Source: Eubacterium_B sp034180045
Lineage (GTDB): Bacteria > Bacillota > Clostridia > Peptostreptococcales > Anaerovoracaceae
NCBI GenBank assembly: GCA_034180045.1
Contig: JAXFOY010000015.1
Coordinates: forward strand, 1-64,000
DNA: 64,000 bases
Direction of reading: 5' to 3'
Positions 25,075-33,240 of the stretch are shown here, piece by piece (position 1 is the stretch's first letter; each line of letters starts with the position of its first letter). The notes below the pieces were generated by a model, which saw nothing but the letters and a program-made list of their open reading frames with translations, was not told the origin of the DNA and searched no databases. Both the position numbers and the translations under genes were made by a program.

Positions 25075-25959
25075 TTGAATAAACAGAAAAAAGCAGATTT
25101 GTTGTTACTGCTTGTTACCGCCTTTTGGGGATTTTCATACTATCTTACAGATTTATGTTTAGAGGAAATGCCGCCTATGGCGCTTAATGCGTTTCGGTTT
25201 ATTTTGGCATTTATAGTGCTTGGAATACTGTTTTTCAAAAGAATAAGAAAGCTCAATTTAATTACCCTGAAATACAGCTTTTACATAGGTATAGCTCTTA
25301 CAGGCACATACATTTTTTACGCATATGGTATTTCAAGAACAACTCTTTCAAATGCAGCTTTTATATGTGCATTAACCGTTATATTTACGCCTTTGTTGGA
25401 ATTTATTTTCAAAAGGGTAAAACCTACGCCTAAGTTGTTTGTCTGCCTTGTTATTTGCGTATTAGGCTTGGCTTTGCTTACATTGAACGATACATTAATT
25501 CCTAAAGCAGGCGATATAATATGCCTTGGCGTACCGTTTTGCTATGCTATAGATTTGATTCTGACAGAGAAAGCGGTCAATACTAAAGGGGTGGATGCAC
25601 TTAATTTAGGTGTATTCCAATTGGCGGTAGTAGGAATTATAACTTTATTAATTTCATTTATGATAGAAGAACCTAGGCTTCCTAAAACCGGAGCGATATG
25701 GACTGCGGCGCTTTTCTTAGGGCTGGTATGTACGGGGGCAGCATTTGTAATGCAGGCAGTACAACAAAAATATACGACGGCAAATCATGTAGGCTTGATA
25801 TTTACATTAGAGCCTGTTTTTGCGTCGATTATAGCATATATATTCGCCGGAGAAGTCTTGAGGGGAAGAAGTTACATGGGCATGCTGCTTATGATGTTCA
25901 GCCTTGTTTTGATGGAAGTGGAACTTCCGTTTATTAAATCATTTTCAAGAAAAAAATAA
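25075..25959 (+). CDS. EamA/DMT family transporter
   Basis: This integral membrane protein of 294 residues has ten predicted helices in two EamA halves (the first begins LLLLVTAFWGFSYYLTDLCLE; the second is around ILTEKAVNTKGVDALNLGVFQ). DMT proteins of this group export metabolites or amino acids; the substrate cannot be read from sequence. The start is TTG 25075, with GGGGAGAGG upstream. The aminopeptidase gene begins 18 bp downstream, so the two are probably cotranscribed, which would fit export of surplus amino acids from peptide breakdown. Confidence 0.9.
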   Translation: MNKQKKADLLLLLVTAFWGFSYYLTDLCLEEMPPMALNAFRFILAFIVLGILFFKRIRKLNLITLKYSFYIGIALTGTYIFYAYGISRTTLSNAAFICALTVIFTPLLEFIFKRVKPTPKLFVCLVICVLGLALLTLNDTLIPKAGDIICLGVPFCYAIDLILTEKAVNTKGVDALNLGVFQLAVVGIITLLISFMIEEPRLPKTGAIWTAALFLGLVCTGAAFVMQAVQQKYTTANHVGLIFTLEPVFASIIAYIFAGEVLRGRSYMGMLLMMFSLVLMEVELPFIKSFSRKK

Positions 25960-25977
25960 TATTGTGAGGGAGACATA

Positions 25978-27207
25978 ATGAATCAAAATTTGTTTAGAAA
26001 ATATGCAGAAACCATAGTGCGCGTGGGAATCAACTTAAAAGAAGGAGAAAGAGTTTTTATCAAAGGAAGTACAGAATGTCTTTCTTTGATGAGAGAACTT
26101 ACAGAAATCTGCTGGGCAATGGGGGCGCAGGATGTAATTACAAAGATTACGGACAGGTACATAGAACGTTCATTTTACGATTTTGCAAGAGATGAAGCTC
26201 TAGATGAATATATGGACTTTAAGGTCAGCTACACAGAGAGCATGTATAAGGAAAAGTATCACATCATTTCTATAACCTGTCCTAATTTGGATTTCATGTC
26301 AAATGTTGACAGTGACAAAATGCATCGTGCAAATATGGCAGCTAATGAAAAAACCAAGCATCTTGATAAATATATGGATAAAGGTGACATAAAATGGGTT
26401 GTTGCCGCTTGTGCTACGCAAAGATGGGCGGATTTGCTCTTTCCCGACATGGATGAAGATAAGGCGATAGATGAACTTTGGAACCATATTTTTAAGGCTG
26501 CCAGAATAGACGAAAACGATGAGAGCAATCTATGTTGGAAAAAACATGATGCGATTCTGAAAGAAAAAGAAGCGTGGCTGGACAGTCAAGATTTTGAATT
26601 TCTTCATTATGAAGGACCGGGAACGGATCTTAAGGTGTATCTGGCTGAGAAATCAAAATGGGTGGGTGGTTCATCCATAACGCCTGAAGGCGTTTCATAT
26701 ATGGCCAATATTCCTACAGAAGAAATATTTACAGCACCGCATATGTATAAAGTTGACGGTAGGCTTAAAGCAACAAAACCGCTTGCGCTTGCAGGAAAAA
26801 TAGTTGAAGATTTCAGTTTTGTTTTTAAGGATGGAAAAGTCATCGAATTTGAAGCCAAAGAAAATGGAGATATTTTAGAAAAATATATGGAAAGCGATGA
26901 GAATGCCGTGCGTCTTGGAGAGATTGCATTGGTTCCGGATGCTTCTCCAATTTCAGATATGAATATTTTGTTTAGAAATACTTTATTTGATGAGAACGCT
27001 TCTTGCCACTTTGCACTCGGGGCTTCGTATGCGGAAAATATCATAGGCGGGGAATTAATGAGCGCTGAGGAAAGGACGAAACTCGGGGCAAACGATTCTG
27101 TAATACACATAGATTTTATGGTTGGCGGACCTGAACTTAAGGTCACGGGTTATAAAAAAGACGGAACCGCTGTACCTGTTTTGATAAATGGCAATTGGTG
27201 CAAATAG
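25978..27207 (+). CDS. M29 family aminopeptidase (AmpS/PepS type)
   Basis: This 409-residue cytoplasmic metallopeptidase releases N-terminal amino acids from peptides. The M29 pattern is seen in the N-terminal domain (GINLKEGERVFIKGS) and in the C-terminal metal-binding half, with NIPTEEIFTAPH (Glu ligands and His region), HFALGASY and SVIHIDFMVG (His-Asp ligands). The length matches the family. The ATG follows GTGAGGGAGACATA. With the DMT gene upstream and the chromate-type transporter pair 38 bp downstream it forms a likely operon. Confidence 0.93.
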   Translation: MNQNLFRKYAETIVRVGINLKEGERVFIKGSTECLSLMRELTEICWAMGAQDVITKITDRYIERSFYDFARDEALDEYMDFKVSYTESMYKEKYHIISITCPNLDFMSNVDSDKMHRANMAANEKTKHLDKYMDKGDIKWVVAACATQRWADLLFPDMDEDKAIDELWNHIFKAARIDENDESNLCWKKHDAILKEKEAWLDSQDFEFLHYEGPGTDLKVYLAEKSKWVGGSSITPEGVSYMANIPTEEIFTAPHMYKVDGRLKATKPLALAGKIVEDFSFVFKDGKVIEFEAKENGDILEKYMESDENAVRLGEIALVPDASPISDMNILFRNTLFDENASCHFALGASYAENIIGGELMSAEERTKLGANDSVIHIDFMVGGPELKVTGYKKDGTAVPVLINGNWCK

Positions 27208-27245
27208 TGCGTGAAGCATGTGTTAGCGGAAATTGAGGAAAATGT

Positions 27246-27794
27246 ATGAGGATTTTAGTTCAACTTTTCTTTTCGTTTATGCGTATCGGCGGTTTTACCT
27301 TTGGCGGCGGATATGCCATGCTCCCCCTGATTCAGAGGGAAATAGTAGATAGGCAGCAATGGGCAACGGAAGAAGAAGTGATAGATTATTTTACCATAAG
27401 CCAGATAACGCCGGGAGTAATCGCTGTAAACACCGCAACTTTTATAGGATATAAAAAGGCGGGAATAATAGGCGGGATAGCTGCAACACTGGGAGTTATA
27501 TTTCCGTCTGTGGTGATAATAAGCATAATTGCAGCATTTCTTTCGAATTTTGCGGATTTACCTATGGTTATTCATGCTTTCAACGGGATAAGAGCCTGCG
27601 TATGTGTTTTGATTCTTATAGCAGTATATAATATGGCTAAAAAATCCGTTGTAGATATTTTTTCTGCAATTATCTTTGTCGGAATCGCCATACTTGCATT
27701 CTTAAAGTTGACTTCGCCGGTTATACTTGTCTTGGGGGCAGGTTTATTCGGAATTATAATTCAGCTCATAAAAGCAAAGAGGCAGGTGAAATAG
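27246..27794 (+). CDS. Chromate transporter family protein, first half-subunit
   Basis: This 182-residue membrane protein has five or six helices and the CHR-domain signature GGFTFGGGYAMLPLIQREIV, and later TPGVIAVNTATFIGYK. Many Firmicutes encode the CHR family as two adjacent half-length genes that together match full ChrA. Chromate export is known for some ChrA proteins, but for half-length pairs the true substrate is generally untested. The ATG follows TTGAGGAAA. The stop codon abuts the start of the second half. Confidence 0.9.
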   Translation: MRILVQLFFSFMRIGGFTFGGGYAMLPLIQREIVDRQQWATEEEVIDYFTISQITPGVIAVNTATFIGYKKAGIIGGIAATLGVIFPSVVIISIIAAFLSNFADLPMVIHAFNGIRACVCVLILIAVYNMAKKSVVDIFSAIIFVGIAILAFLKLTSPVILVLGAGLFGIIIQLIKAKRQVK

Positions 27795-28370
27795 ATGAAT
27801 CAGATATATCTTTTGATTTACTATTTCTTTACGACAGGACTTTTTGCAATAGGTGGAGGCTTGGCCACATTGCCGTTTTTATATAATATAGGGCAAAAAA
27901 CGGGGTGGTTTTCAGAAATCGATGTAGCTAATATGGTAGCTGTTGCCCAAAGCACACCCGGACCTACAGGGATAAATATGGCTACATATGTCGGATTTAA
28001 TCAATTCGGCGTGTACGGAGCGGTTTTGAGCTCTCTTGCTATCGTTGCGCCCTCTGTGATAATAATCATAATAGTTTCTAATTTACTGAATAAATTCAAA
28101 GAATCAAAGCTCGTGCAAAATGCTTTTTACGGACTCAGAGCTGCATCTACAGGGCTAATTCTTGCGGCTGCATTCAGTGTCATACAAATATCAATATTCA
28201 ACTTAGAAAACTTTGATGGTAAAATCGGGCTTTATAATTGTGTTGAGTGCATCAGATGGCAAGCGCTTGTACTTGCTGCATTTATTTTTATATTATATAA
28301 GTGGAAAAATCCTCATCCGATATTACTCATAATTTTATCAGGTGTTCTGGGTATGGTTTTTGAAGTTTAA
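27795..28370 (+). CDS. Chromate transporter family protein, second half-subunit
   Basis: This is the 191-residue partner of the preceding gene, beginning immediately after its TAG stop, with the ribosome binding site AGGTGAA inside the upstream gene. The same CHR signatures are visible (TGLFAIGGGLATLPFLYNIG, STPGPTGINMATYVGF). The two proteins probably form an antiparallel heterodimer in the membrane. The tight coupling implies equal production of both halves. Confidence 0.9.
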   Translation: MNQIYLLIYYFFTTGLFAIGGGLATLPFLYNIGQKTGWFSEIDVANMVAVAQSTPGPTGINMATYVGFNQFGVYGAVLSSLAIVAPSVIIIIIVSNLLNKFKESKLVQNAFYGLRAASTGLILAAAFSVIQISIFNLENFDGKIGLYNCVECIRWQALVLAAFIFILYKWKNPHPILLIILSGVLGMVFEV

Positions 28371-28414
28371 TATTTACTGCGGATTAAATAACATTCGAGA
28401 ATAGAGAGGAAAAA

Positions 28415-28939
28415 ATGAAGAAAATATATTTTGCCGGCGGGTGTTTTTGGGGAACGGAAATGATTTTCAAAGCTGTTCCCGGAGTTTCAAATACAGTTGT
28501 AGGATATGCAAACGGAATAACTGAAAATCCGAGTTACAGTGAGGTTTGTAAAGATAACACAGGTCATAGAGAAACCGTTTTGGTCGAATATGATGAGAAC
28601 ATGGTATCGCTTGAGCTTCTTACAGAGGTATTTTTTATGATAATTGATCCTTCTCAAAAAAATAGACAGGGAGGAGATATAGGTTCTCAATACCAGACAG
28701 GTGTATATTTTTGTGATGATGTGGACAGAAAAATTCTAGAGGAAGTTTTTACCAAAAAAAGACAGGGTGCTGATGAGTTTTATGTAGAACTTGAAAAGCT
28801 TATGTCATTTTGGAATGCTGAGGAATATCATCAGGACTACCTTGATAAAAATCCTAACGGATACTGTCACATATCCTTGCAGCAAAAAAAGGCTGTAATT
28901 GAATATCTAAAGGGCATTTATAAAAATATGCAAATATAA
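28415..28939 (+). CDS. msrA: Peptide methionine (S)-S-oxide reductase MsrA
   Basis: This 174-residue cytoplasmic enzyme reduces the S epimer of methionine sulfoxide in proteins and free methionine. The active-site motif GGCFWGTE puts the catalytic Cys at residue 10. The conserved GYANG, GHRETVLVEYD, YQTGVYF and EYHQDYL stretches are present. No fused MsrB domain is seen. The ATG follows GAGAGGAAAAA. It stands alone between transport genes. Confidence 0.96.
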   Translation: MKKIYFAGGCFWGTEMIFKAVPGVSNTVVGYANGITENPSYSEVCKDNTGHRETVLVEYDENMVSLELLTEVFFMIIDPSQKNRQGGDIGSQYQTGVYFCDDVDRKILEEVFTKKRQGADEFYVELEKLMSFWNAEEYHQDYLDKNPNGYCHISLQQKKAVIEYLKGIYKNMQI

Positions 28940-29021
28940 GAAAACTTTATAATGTCTTATTACAGCAAAACATGTGTCCGGGATTATACGATGACAACAA
29001 GAATTTGAACAGGAGAGTTAT

Positions 29022-30434
29022 ATGATATTAAAAGTTTTAGATGCCATTGATTATTATATGTATTATCCCGTATTGATAATCGTTTTGGCTTTTGCGGGAA
29101 TATATTTCAGCATCAGAACGGGTTTTATCCAGCTAAGATTGTTGCCGGAAGCATTTAAGGCGGTTTTGGAAAAACCTAGTGATAAAAAGGGGGTTTCCTC
29201 ATTTCAAGCCTTGATGGTATCTACAGCATCAAGGGTAGGTACCGGCAATATAGTAGGCGTGTCAAGCGCTATTGTTTTAGGTGGTCCGGGTGCTGCGTTT
29301 TGGATGTGGATTCTGGCGATTTTAGGCTCGGCAACCGCATTTATTGAAAGTACTCTGGCACAGATTTATAAACGTAAAGACAAGTTGAACGGCGGTTGTT
29401 ATGGCGGACCTGCATATTATATAGAAACCGTACTTAAGAATAAAAAGATAGCATCGCTGTTTGTTGTTTTCCTGATTTCAACATACGGATTCGGCTTTAA
29501 CATGCTTTGTTCGTATAACTTACAATCAACTTTTGAAACATATTCATTCTATAATAAATCTACAACTCCAATTTTTATAGGTGCTGTAATTACAATACTA
29601 GTGGCGGCTTGTATAATGGGTGGCGGTAATCGAATACTGCGAATTACGGAATTTATTGTACCTTTTATGGGTCTTACATATGTGACTATATCACTGGTTG
29701 TAATATTTTTTAATATCAAATCATTGCCCAATGTATTTGCAATGATTTTTTCAGATGCATTCAGCGGAAGATCCTTTGCGGGCGGACTTGCAGGCTCGTG
29801 TTTAATATATGGTATAAAAAGAGGTTTATATTCCAATGAAGCAGGTGTCGGCTCGGCACCTAACGCAGCCGCTTCAGCAGATGTTTCTCATCCGGTAAAA
29901 CAAGGGCTTGTACAATTTCTGTCGGTTTACATCGATACGCTTTTGATTTGTTCGGCTACTGCCATAATGTGCTTGGCAAGCGGTGTTGAGAGAAAGGCTG
30001 AGTGGGCGGGAGCACAGTATATTCAGGAAGCCTTAAAAAGCATATTCGGCTCTTTCGGCTCCGGCTTTATAACCTTTGCCATGATACTTTTCGCATTCAC
30101 AACACTAATCGGTAATTTATACTACTGTGAAACAGGATTAAAATATCTAAATAATAATAGACTTCCAAGTAAAGGCTTTATGTTTGTTTTTAATATAGCT
30201 TGTGCGGCAGCGGTGTTTGTTGGAGCTGTTATTCCTATGAATGCAGCTTGGGATATAGCTGATATTACAATGGGGGCTATGGCTTTGATAAATATTCCTT
30301 GTTGTTTAATCATGGGCAAGGTCGCTATCGCTGCGGCTAAAGACTATACAAGACAACTCAAGGCAGGAACAAATCCTGTATTTATAGCTAAATCGATTGG
30401 ACTTGATTCACAGAATCTTGATTACTGGAAATAG
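29022..30434 (+). CDS. AGCS family sodium:alanine/glycine symporter
   Basis: This 470-residue integral membrane protein has about eleven helices. The family signature is clear: FQALMVSTASRVGTGNIVGVSSAI, GGPGAAFWMWILAILGSATAFIE and GLYSNEAGVGSAPNAAA. It imports alanine or glycine with sodium. The ATG follows AACAGGAGAGTTAT. It is a monocistronic-looking gene with no riboswitch recognised in its 82-bp upstream gap. Confidence 0.95.
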   Translation: MILKVLDAIDYYMYYPVLIIVLAFAGIYFSIRTGFIQLRLLPEAFKAVLEKPSDKKGVSSFQALMVSTASRVGTGNIVGVSSAIVLGGPGAAFWMWILAILGSATAFIESTLAQIYKRKDKLNGGCYGGPAYYIETVLKNKKIASLFVVFLISTYGFGFNMLCSYNLQSTFETYSFYNKSTTPIFIGAVITILVAACIMGGGNRILRITEFIVPFMGLTYVTISLVVIFFNIKSLPNVFAMIFSDAFSGRSFAGGLAGSCLIYGIKRGLYSNEAGVGSAPNAAASADVSHPVKQGLVQFLSVYIDTLLICSATAIMCLASGVERKAEWAGAQYIQEALKSIFGSFGSGFITFAMILFAFTTLIGNLYYCETGLKYLNNNRLPSKGFMFVFNIACAAAVFVGAVIPMNAAWDIADITMGAMALINIPCCLIMGKVAIAAAKDYTRQLKAGTNPVFIAKSIGLDSQNLDYWK

Positions 30435-30511
30435 GAAATCTCAGCAGGGATTACAATGCAAAGTTTTCAAGCTATGCGATTAACCGTTTTTAATTACGAA
30501 GGGATAAAAAT

Positions 30512-32278
30512 ATGTATGAAATATTAAATAGAATAGATTCTCCACATGATGTAAAAAAATTGAGCTTAAGTGAATTGAATTTACTCGCCGATGATATAAG
30601 AGAAGCGCTTTTTAACAGATTGACAAAGATAGGAGGTCATTTAGGATCCAATTTCGGCATGGTTGAATCTGAAATCGCTTTGCACTATGTTTTTGATTCT
30701 CCAAGGGATAAGATAGTATTTGATGTATCGCACCAATCATACCCTCATAAGATGCTCACAGGAAGAAAGGACGGATACATCTTGGATGAGCATTTCAAAG
30801 ATGATTCGGGATATACAAATCCGGATGAAAGTGAGCATGATTTATTTAATATCGGGCACACTTCGACTTCCGTTTCTCTGGCTACAGGGCTTGCCAAGGC
30901 TCGAGATCTGCTTAATAGGAAAGAAAATGTGATAGCGATAATAGGCGACGGCTCTTTGTCAGGCGGAGAGGCTCTTGAAGGTCTTAATGTCGCAGGTTCG
31001 GAGATTAAATCAAATTTGATAATAGTGGTAAACGATAACCAGCAGTCCATTTCCGAAACTCATGGCGGCATATATAAAAACTTACAAATTCTGAGAGAAT
31101 CAAACGGCAAATCCGATAACAATATTTTCAGGGCGTTCGGACTGGATTATATGTATGTGGATGAAGGAAATGATATTAAGCGCATGATAGAGGTTTTCGA
31201 AAGCGTTAAGGATATTGATCATCCCATAGTAATACATATGAATACAATCAAGGGCAAAGATTATAAGTTTGCCGAGCTTAATCGCGAGCAGTGGCACTGG
31301 ACAAGTCCTTTCGATAGAGAAAGCGGCATGGCTATAAATAACTCAGACTCCATAAGTTATACCGAAATCGCAAAAGAATACATAATGAATAAGGCAAGTC
31401 AGGATAAGTCATTTATGGTAATCACACCTAATATGCCGGGAAGTTTGGGGCTTGATAAAGAGGATAGGGATAAGCTCGGCGAACAGTTCATAGATGTGGG
31501 AATTGCTGAAGAACAAGCGATAGCTATGGCAGGCGGAGCTGCCACAGCAGGTGCAAAACCGCTTGTTTTTACAAATGTGACCTTCATGCAAAGGGCATAT
31601 GACCAAATTTCACATGATGTTTGCTTAAACAACAGTCCTGTGACAATTTTACTTAATCACTCTTCATTCCTCGGTCTGAGAGACGCAACGCACCTGGGAA
31701 TATTCGGCATTGCAGAGTTTTCTAATATTCCCAATCTGATTGTTCTTTCGCCGTCATCAAAAGAAGAGCTTTTGGCTATGCTCGATTGGTCGGTTGAGCA
31801 AAGAGAACATCCTGTAATGATATTGATGCCCGGAAATAAAGTCAGCAGCAGACCGTTAGTTGCTGAATTTGATAAGATTGACAGCTTTGTGGTGGAGGAA
31901 AAAGGGGAAAATCTTGCAATTATAGCTCTGGGTGATTTTTTTCAAAAGGGTGAAGAACTTACAAAGGCGGTAAAAGATAACTTGGGATTTACACCGACTT
32001 TAATTAATCCAAGATTCGCCTCGGGCATTGATGAGGAACTTTTGGACAAAATAAAAGCTGATCACAAGCTTGTAATTACTCTCGAAGATGGTATTATCTC
32101 AGGTGGATTCGGGCAGAAAATTGCTTCATATCTCGGCAGCAGCTCTGTAAAAGTTAAGAATTATGGTCTTGAAAAGAAATTTTATGACAGATACAATGCT
32201 AAGAAGTTAATTAGGCTGTTAGGTATGGATATTGACCAAATATTGGATGATATATCAGAGCTTTTGGAAAGTGTTTGA
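30512..32278 (+). CDS. DXS/transketolase-like thiamine diphosphate enzyme
   Basis: This 588-residue cytoplasmic protein has the three transketolase-fold domains. The ThDP site motif GDGSLSGGEALEGLN...VNDNQQS is intact, and the N-terminal HLGSNFGMVE and DVSHQSYPHKMLTGR match 1-deoxy-D-xylulose-5-phosphate synthase. The protein departs from true DXS elsewhere. The usual GIAEQH reads GIAEEQ, and the YPRG arginine region that helps bind glyceraldehyde-3-phosphate reads LMPGNK. It is somewhat shorter than typical DXS. It may be a paralogue acting on another sugar or ketoacid. The ATG follows GAAGGGATAAAAAT. Confidence 0.8.
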   Translation: MYEILNRIDSPHDVKKLSLSELNLLADDIREALFNRLTKIGGHLGSNFGMVESEIALHYVFDSPRDKIVFDVSHQSYPHKMLTGRKDGYILDEHFKDDSGYTNPDESEHDLFNIGHTSTSVSLATGLAKARDLLNRKENVIAIIGDGSLSGGEALEGLNVAGSEIKSNLIIVVNDNQQSISETHGGIYKNLQILRESNGKSDNNIFRAFGLDYMYVDEGNDIKRMIEVFESVKDIDHPIVIHMNTIKGKDYKFAELNREQWHWTSPFDRESGMAINNSDSISYTEIAKEYIMNKASQDKSFMVITPNMPGSLGLDKEDRDKLGEQFIDVGIAEEQAIAMAGGAATAGAKPLVFTNVTFMQRAYDQISHDVCLNNSPVTILLNHSSFLGLRDATHLGIFGIAEFSNIPNLIVLSPSSKEELLAMLDWSVEQREHPVMILMPGNKVSSRPLVAEFDKIDSFVVEEKGENLAIIALGDFFQKGEELTKAVKDNLGFTPTLINPRFASGIDEELLDKIKADHKLVITLEDGIISGGFGQKIASYLGSSSVKVKNYGLEKKFYDRYNAKKLIRLLGMDIDQILDDISELLESV

Positions 32279-32314
32279 TAAAACTTTAATGAATTATTTG
32301 AAAGAGAAGGTAAG

Positions 32315-33124
32315 ATGATTAATATAAATGAAAAGAATAAAAAAATACTGTTAACCTTTGCATTTATTCTAATTGCAGTAATTTCTTTTGTATTTATCGC
32401 AAATTCCGAAAGTGTAAAGTCATTAAACGAGGAAAGTATAAAATCCTTGGACGAAAAGAAAGCTACAGTAATGAAGCTAACTGCTTTGGCTGCCGGTACA
32501 TCTACAGCAATTACGGCAGTTCCGGGAGATGTGGGAACTCCGGTAGCTGAAAAAATTGCAGATATGTCCGATCATCTTCTTATCGTTTTAGCAGCCATCT
32601 GGCTACAGAAATATCTAGTTACGATAACGGCAGTCATTGCGTTTAAGATATTGATTCCTCTTGCTTGCATTTTGTTTGCGATAAATGTATTCAAAAATAA
32701 CGAGAGAATCAAAAGGTTTGCAGCTAAACTTTTGATTTTTGCTATGCTGGTATTTGCCATAATACCTTCAAGTATTGCTATTTCGTCACATATAGAAAAA
32801 AACCATAAATTATCTATTGAGAAGAATATTGATGAGACAGAGAAACTTAACGACAAAATTCAAAATGATAATAATGACGGTTTAATTGAAAATATAAAGA
32901 ACTCTCTGGCAGGGACAGCTAATTCCGTTTTGAAGAAATTTGAAAAAACGCTAAGTGAACTGGTGGATTCCATTGCAGTACTGATCGTAACCAGTTGTTT
33001 AATTCCTATATTAGTATTTGTGTTTTTTATATGGATGAGTAATCTAATCTTTGGAAAGAGTTTTAATAGCAGATTACCGAAAGTAAGCATTACCAAAAAA
33101 CTTAATCGAGCAATAAAAAAATAA
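32315..33124 (+). CDS. Hypothetical membrane protein
   Basis: This 269-residue protein has an N-terminal hydrophobic segment (FAFILIAVISFVFIA), two or three central helices (ITAVIAFKILIPLACILFAINVF, LLIFAMLVFAIIPSSIAIS), a polar and probably coiled-coil region, and a C-terminal helix (VLIVTSCLIPILVFVFFIWM). I do not recognise a family. The ATG follows GAGAAGGTAAG. It begins 37 bp after the DXS-like gene and may share its transcript. Confidence 0.7.
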   Translation: MININEKNKKILLTFAFILIAVISFVFIANSESVKSLNEESIKSLDEKKATVMKLTALAAGTSTAITAVPGDVGTPVAEKIADMSDHLLIVLAAIWLQKYLVTITAVIAFKILIPLACILFAINVFKNNERIKRFAAKLLIFAMLVFAIIPSSIAISSHIEKNHKLSIEKNIDETEKLNDKIQNDNNDGLIENIKNSLAGTANSVLKKFEKTLSELVDSIAVLIVTSCLIPILVFVFFIWMSNLIFGKSFNSRLPKVSITKKLNRAIKK

Positions 33125-33185
33125 TATGATAAACAAAATAATAATAGTTATTTTAGCACATATGGGGTATACTTATATGGTATAT

Positions 33186-33206
33186 AACAATATATGCGAT
33201 ATTGTT
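33186..33206. promoter_or_regulatory. Perfect 8-8 inverted repeat upstream of nrdAB
   Basis: The arms AACAATAT (33186-33193) and ATATTGTT (33199-33206) are exact complements around a 5-nt spacer, 34 bp before the nrdA start. The position suits an operator for ribonucleotide reductase control. It does not convincingly match the NrdR-box consensus, so the binding factor is unknown. Confidence 0.5.
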
Positions 33207-33240
33207 TGATATATCCAATATTTCAAGGAGAATTTAATTA

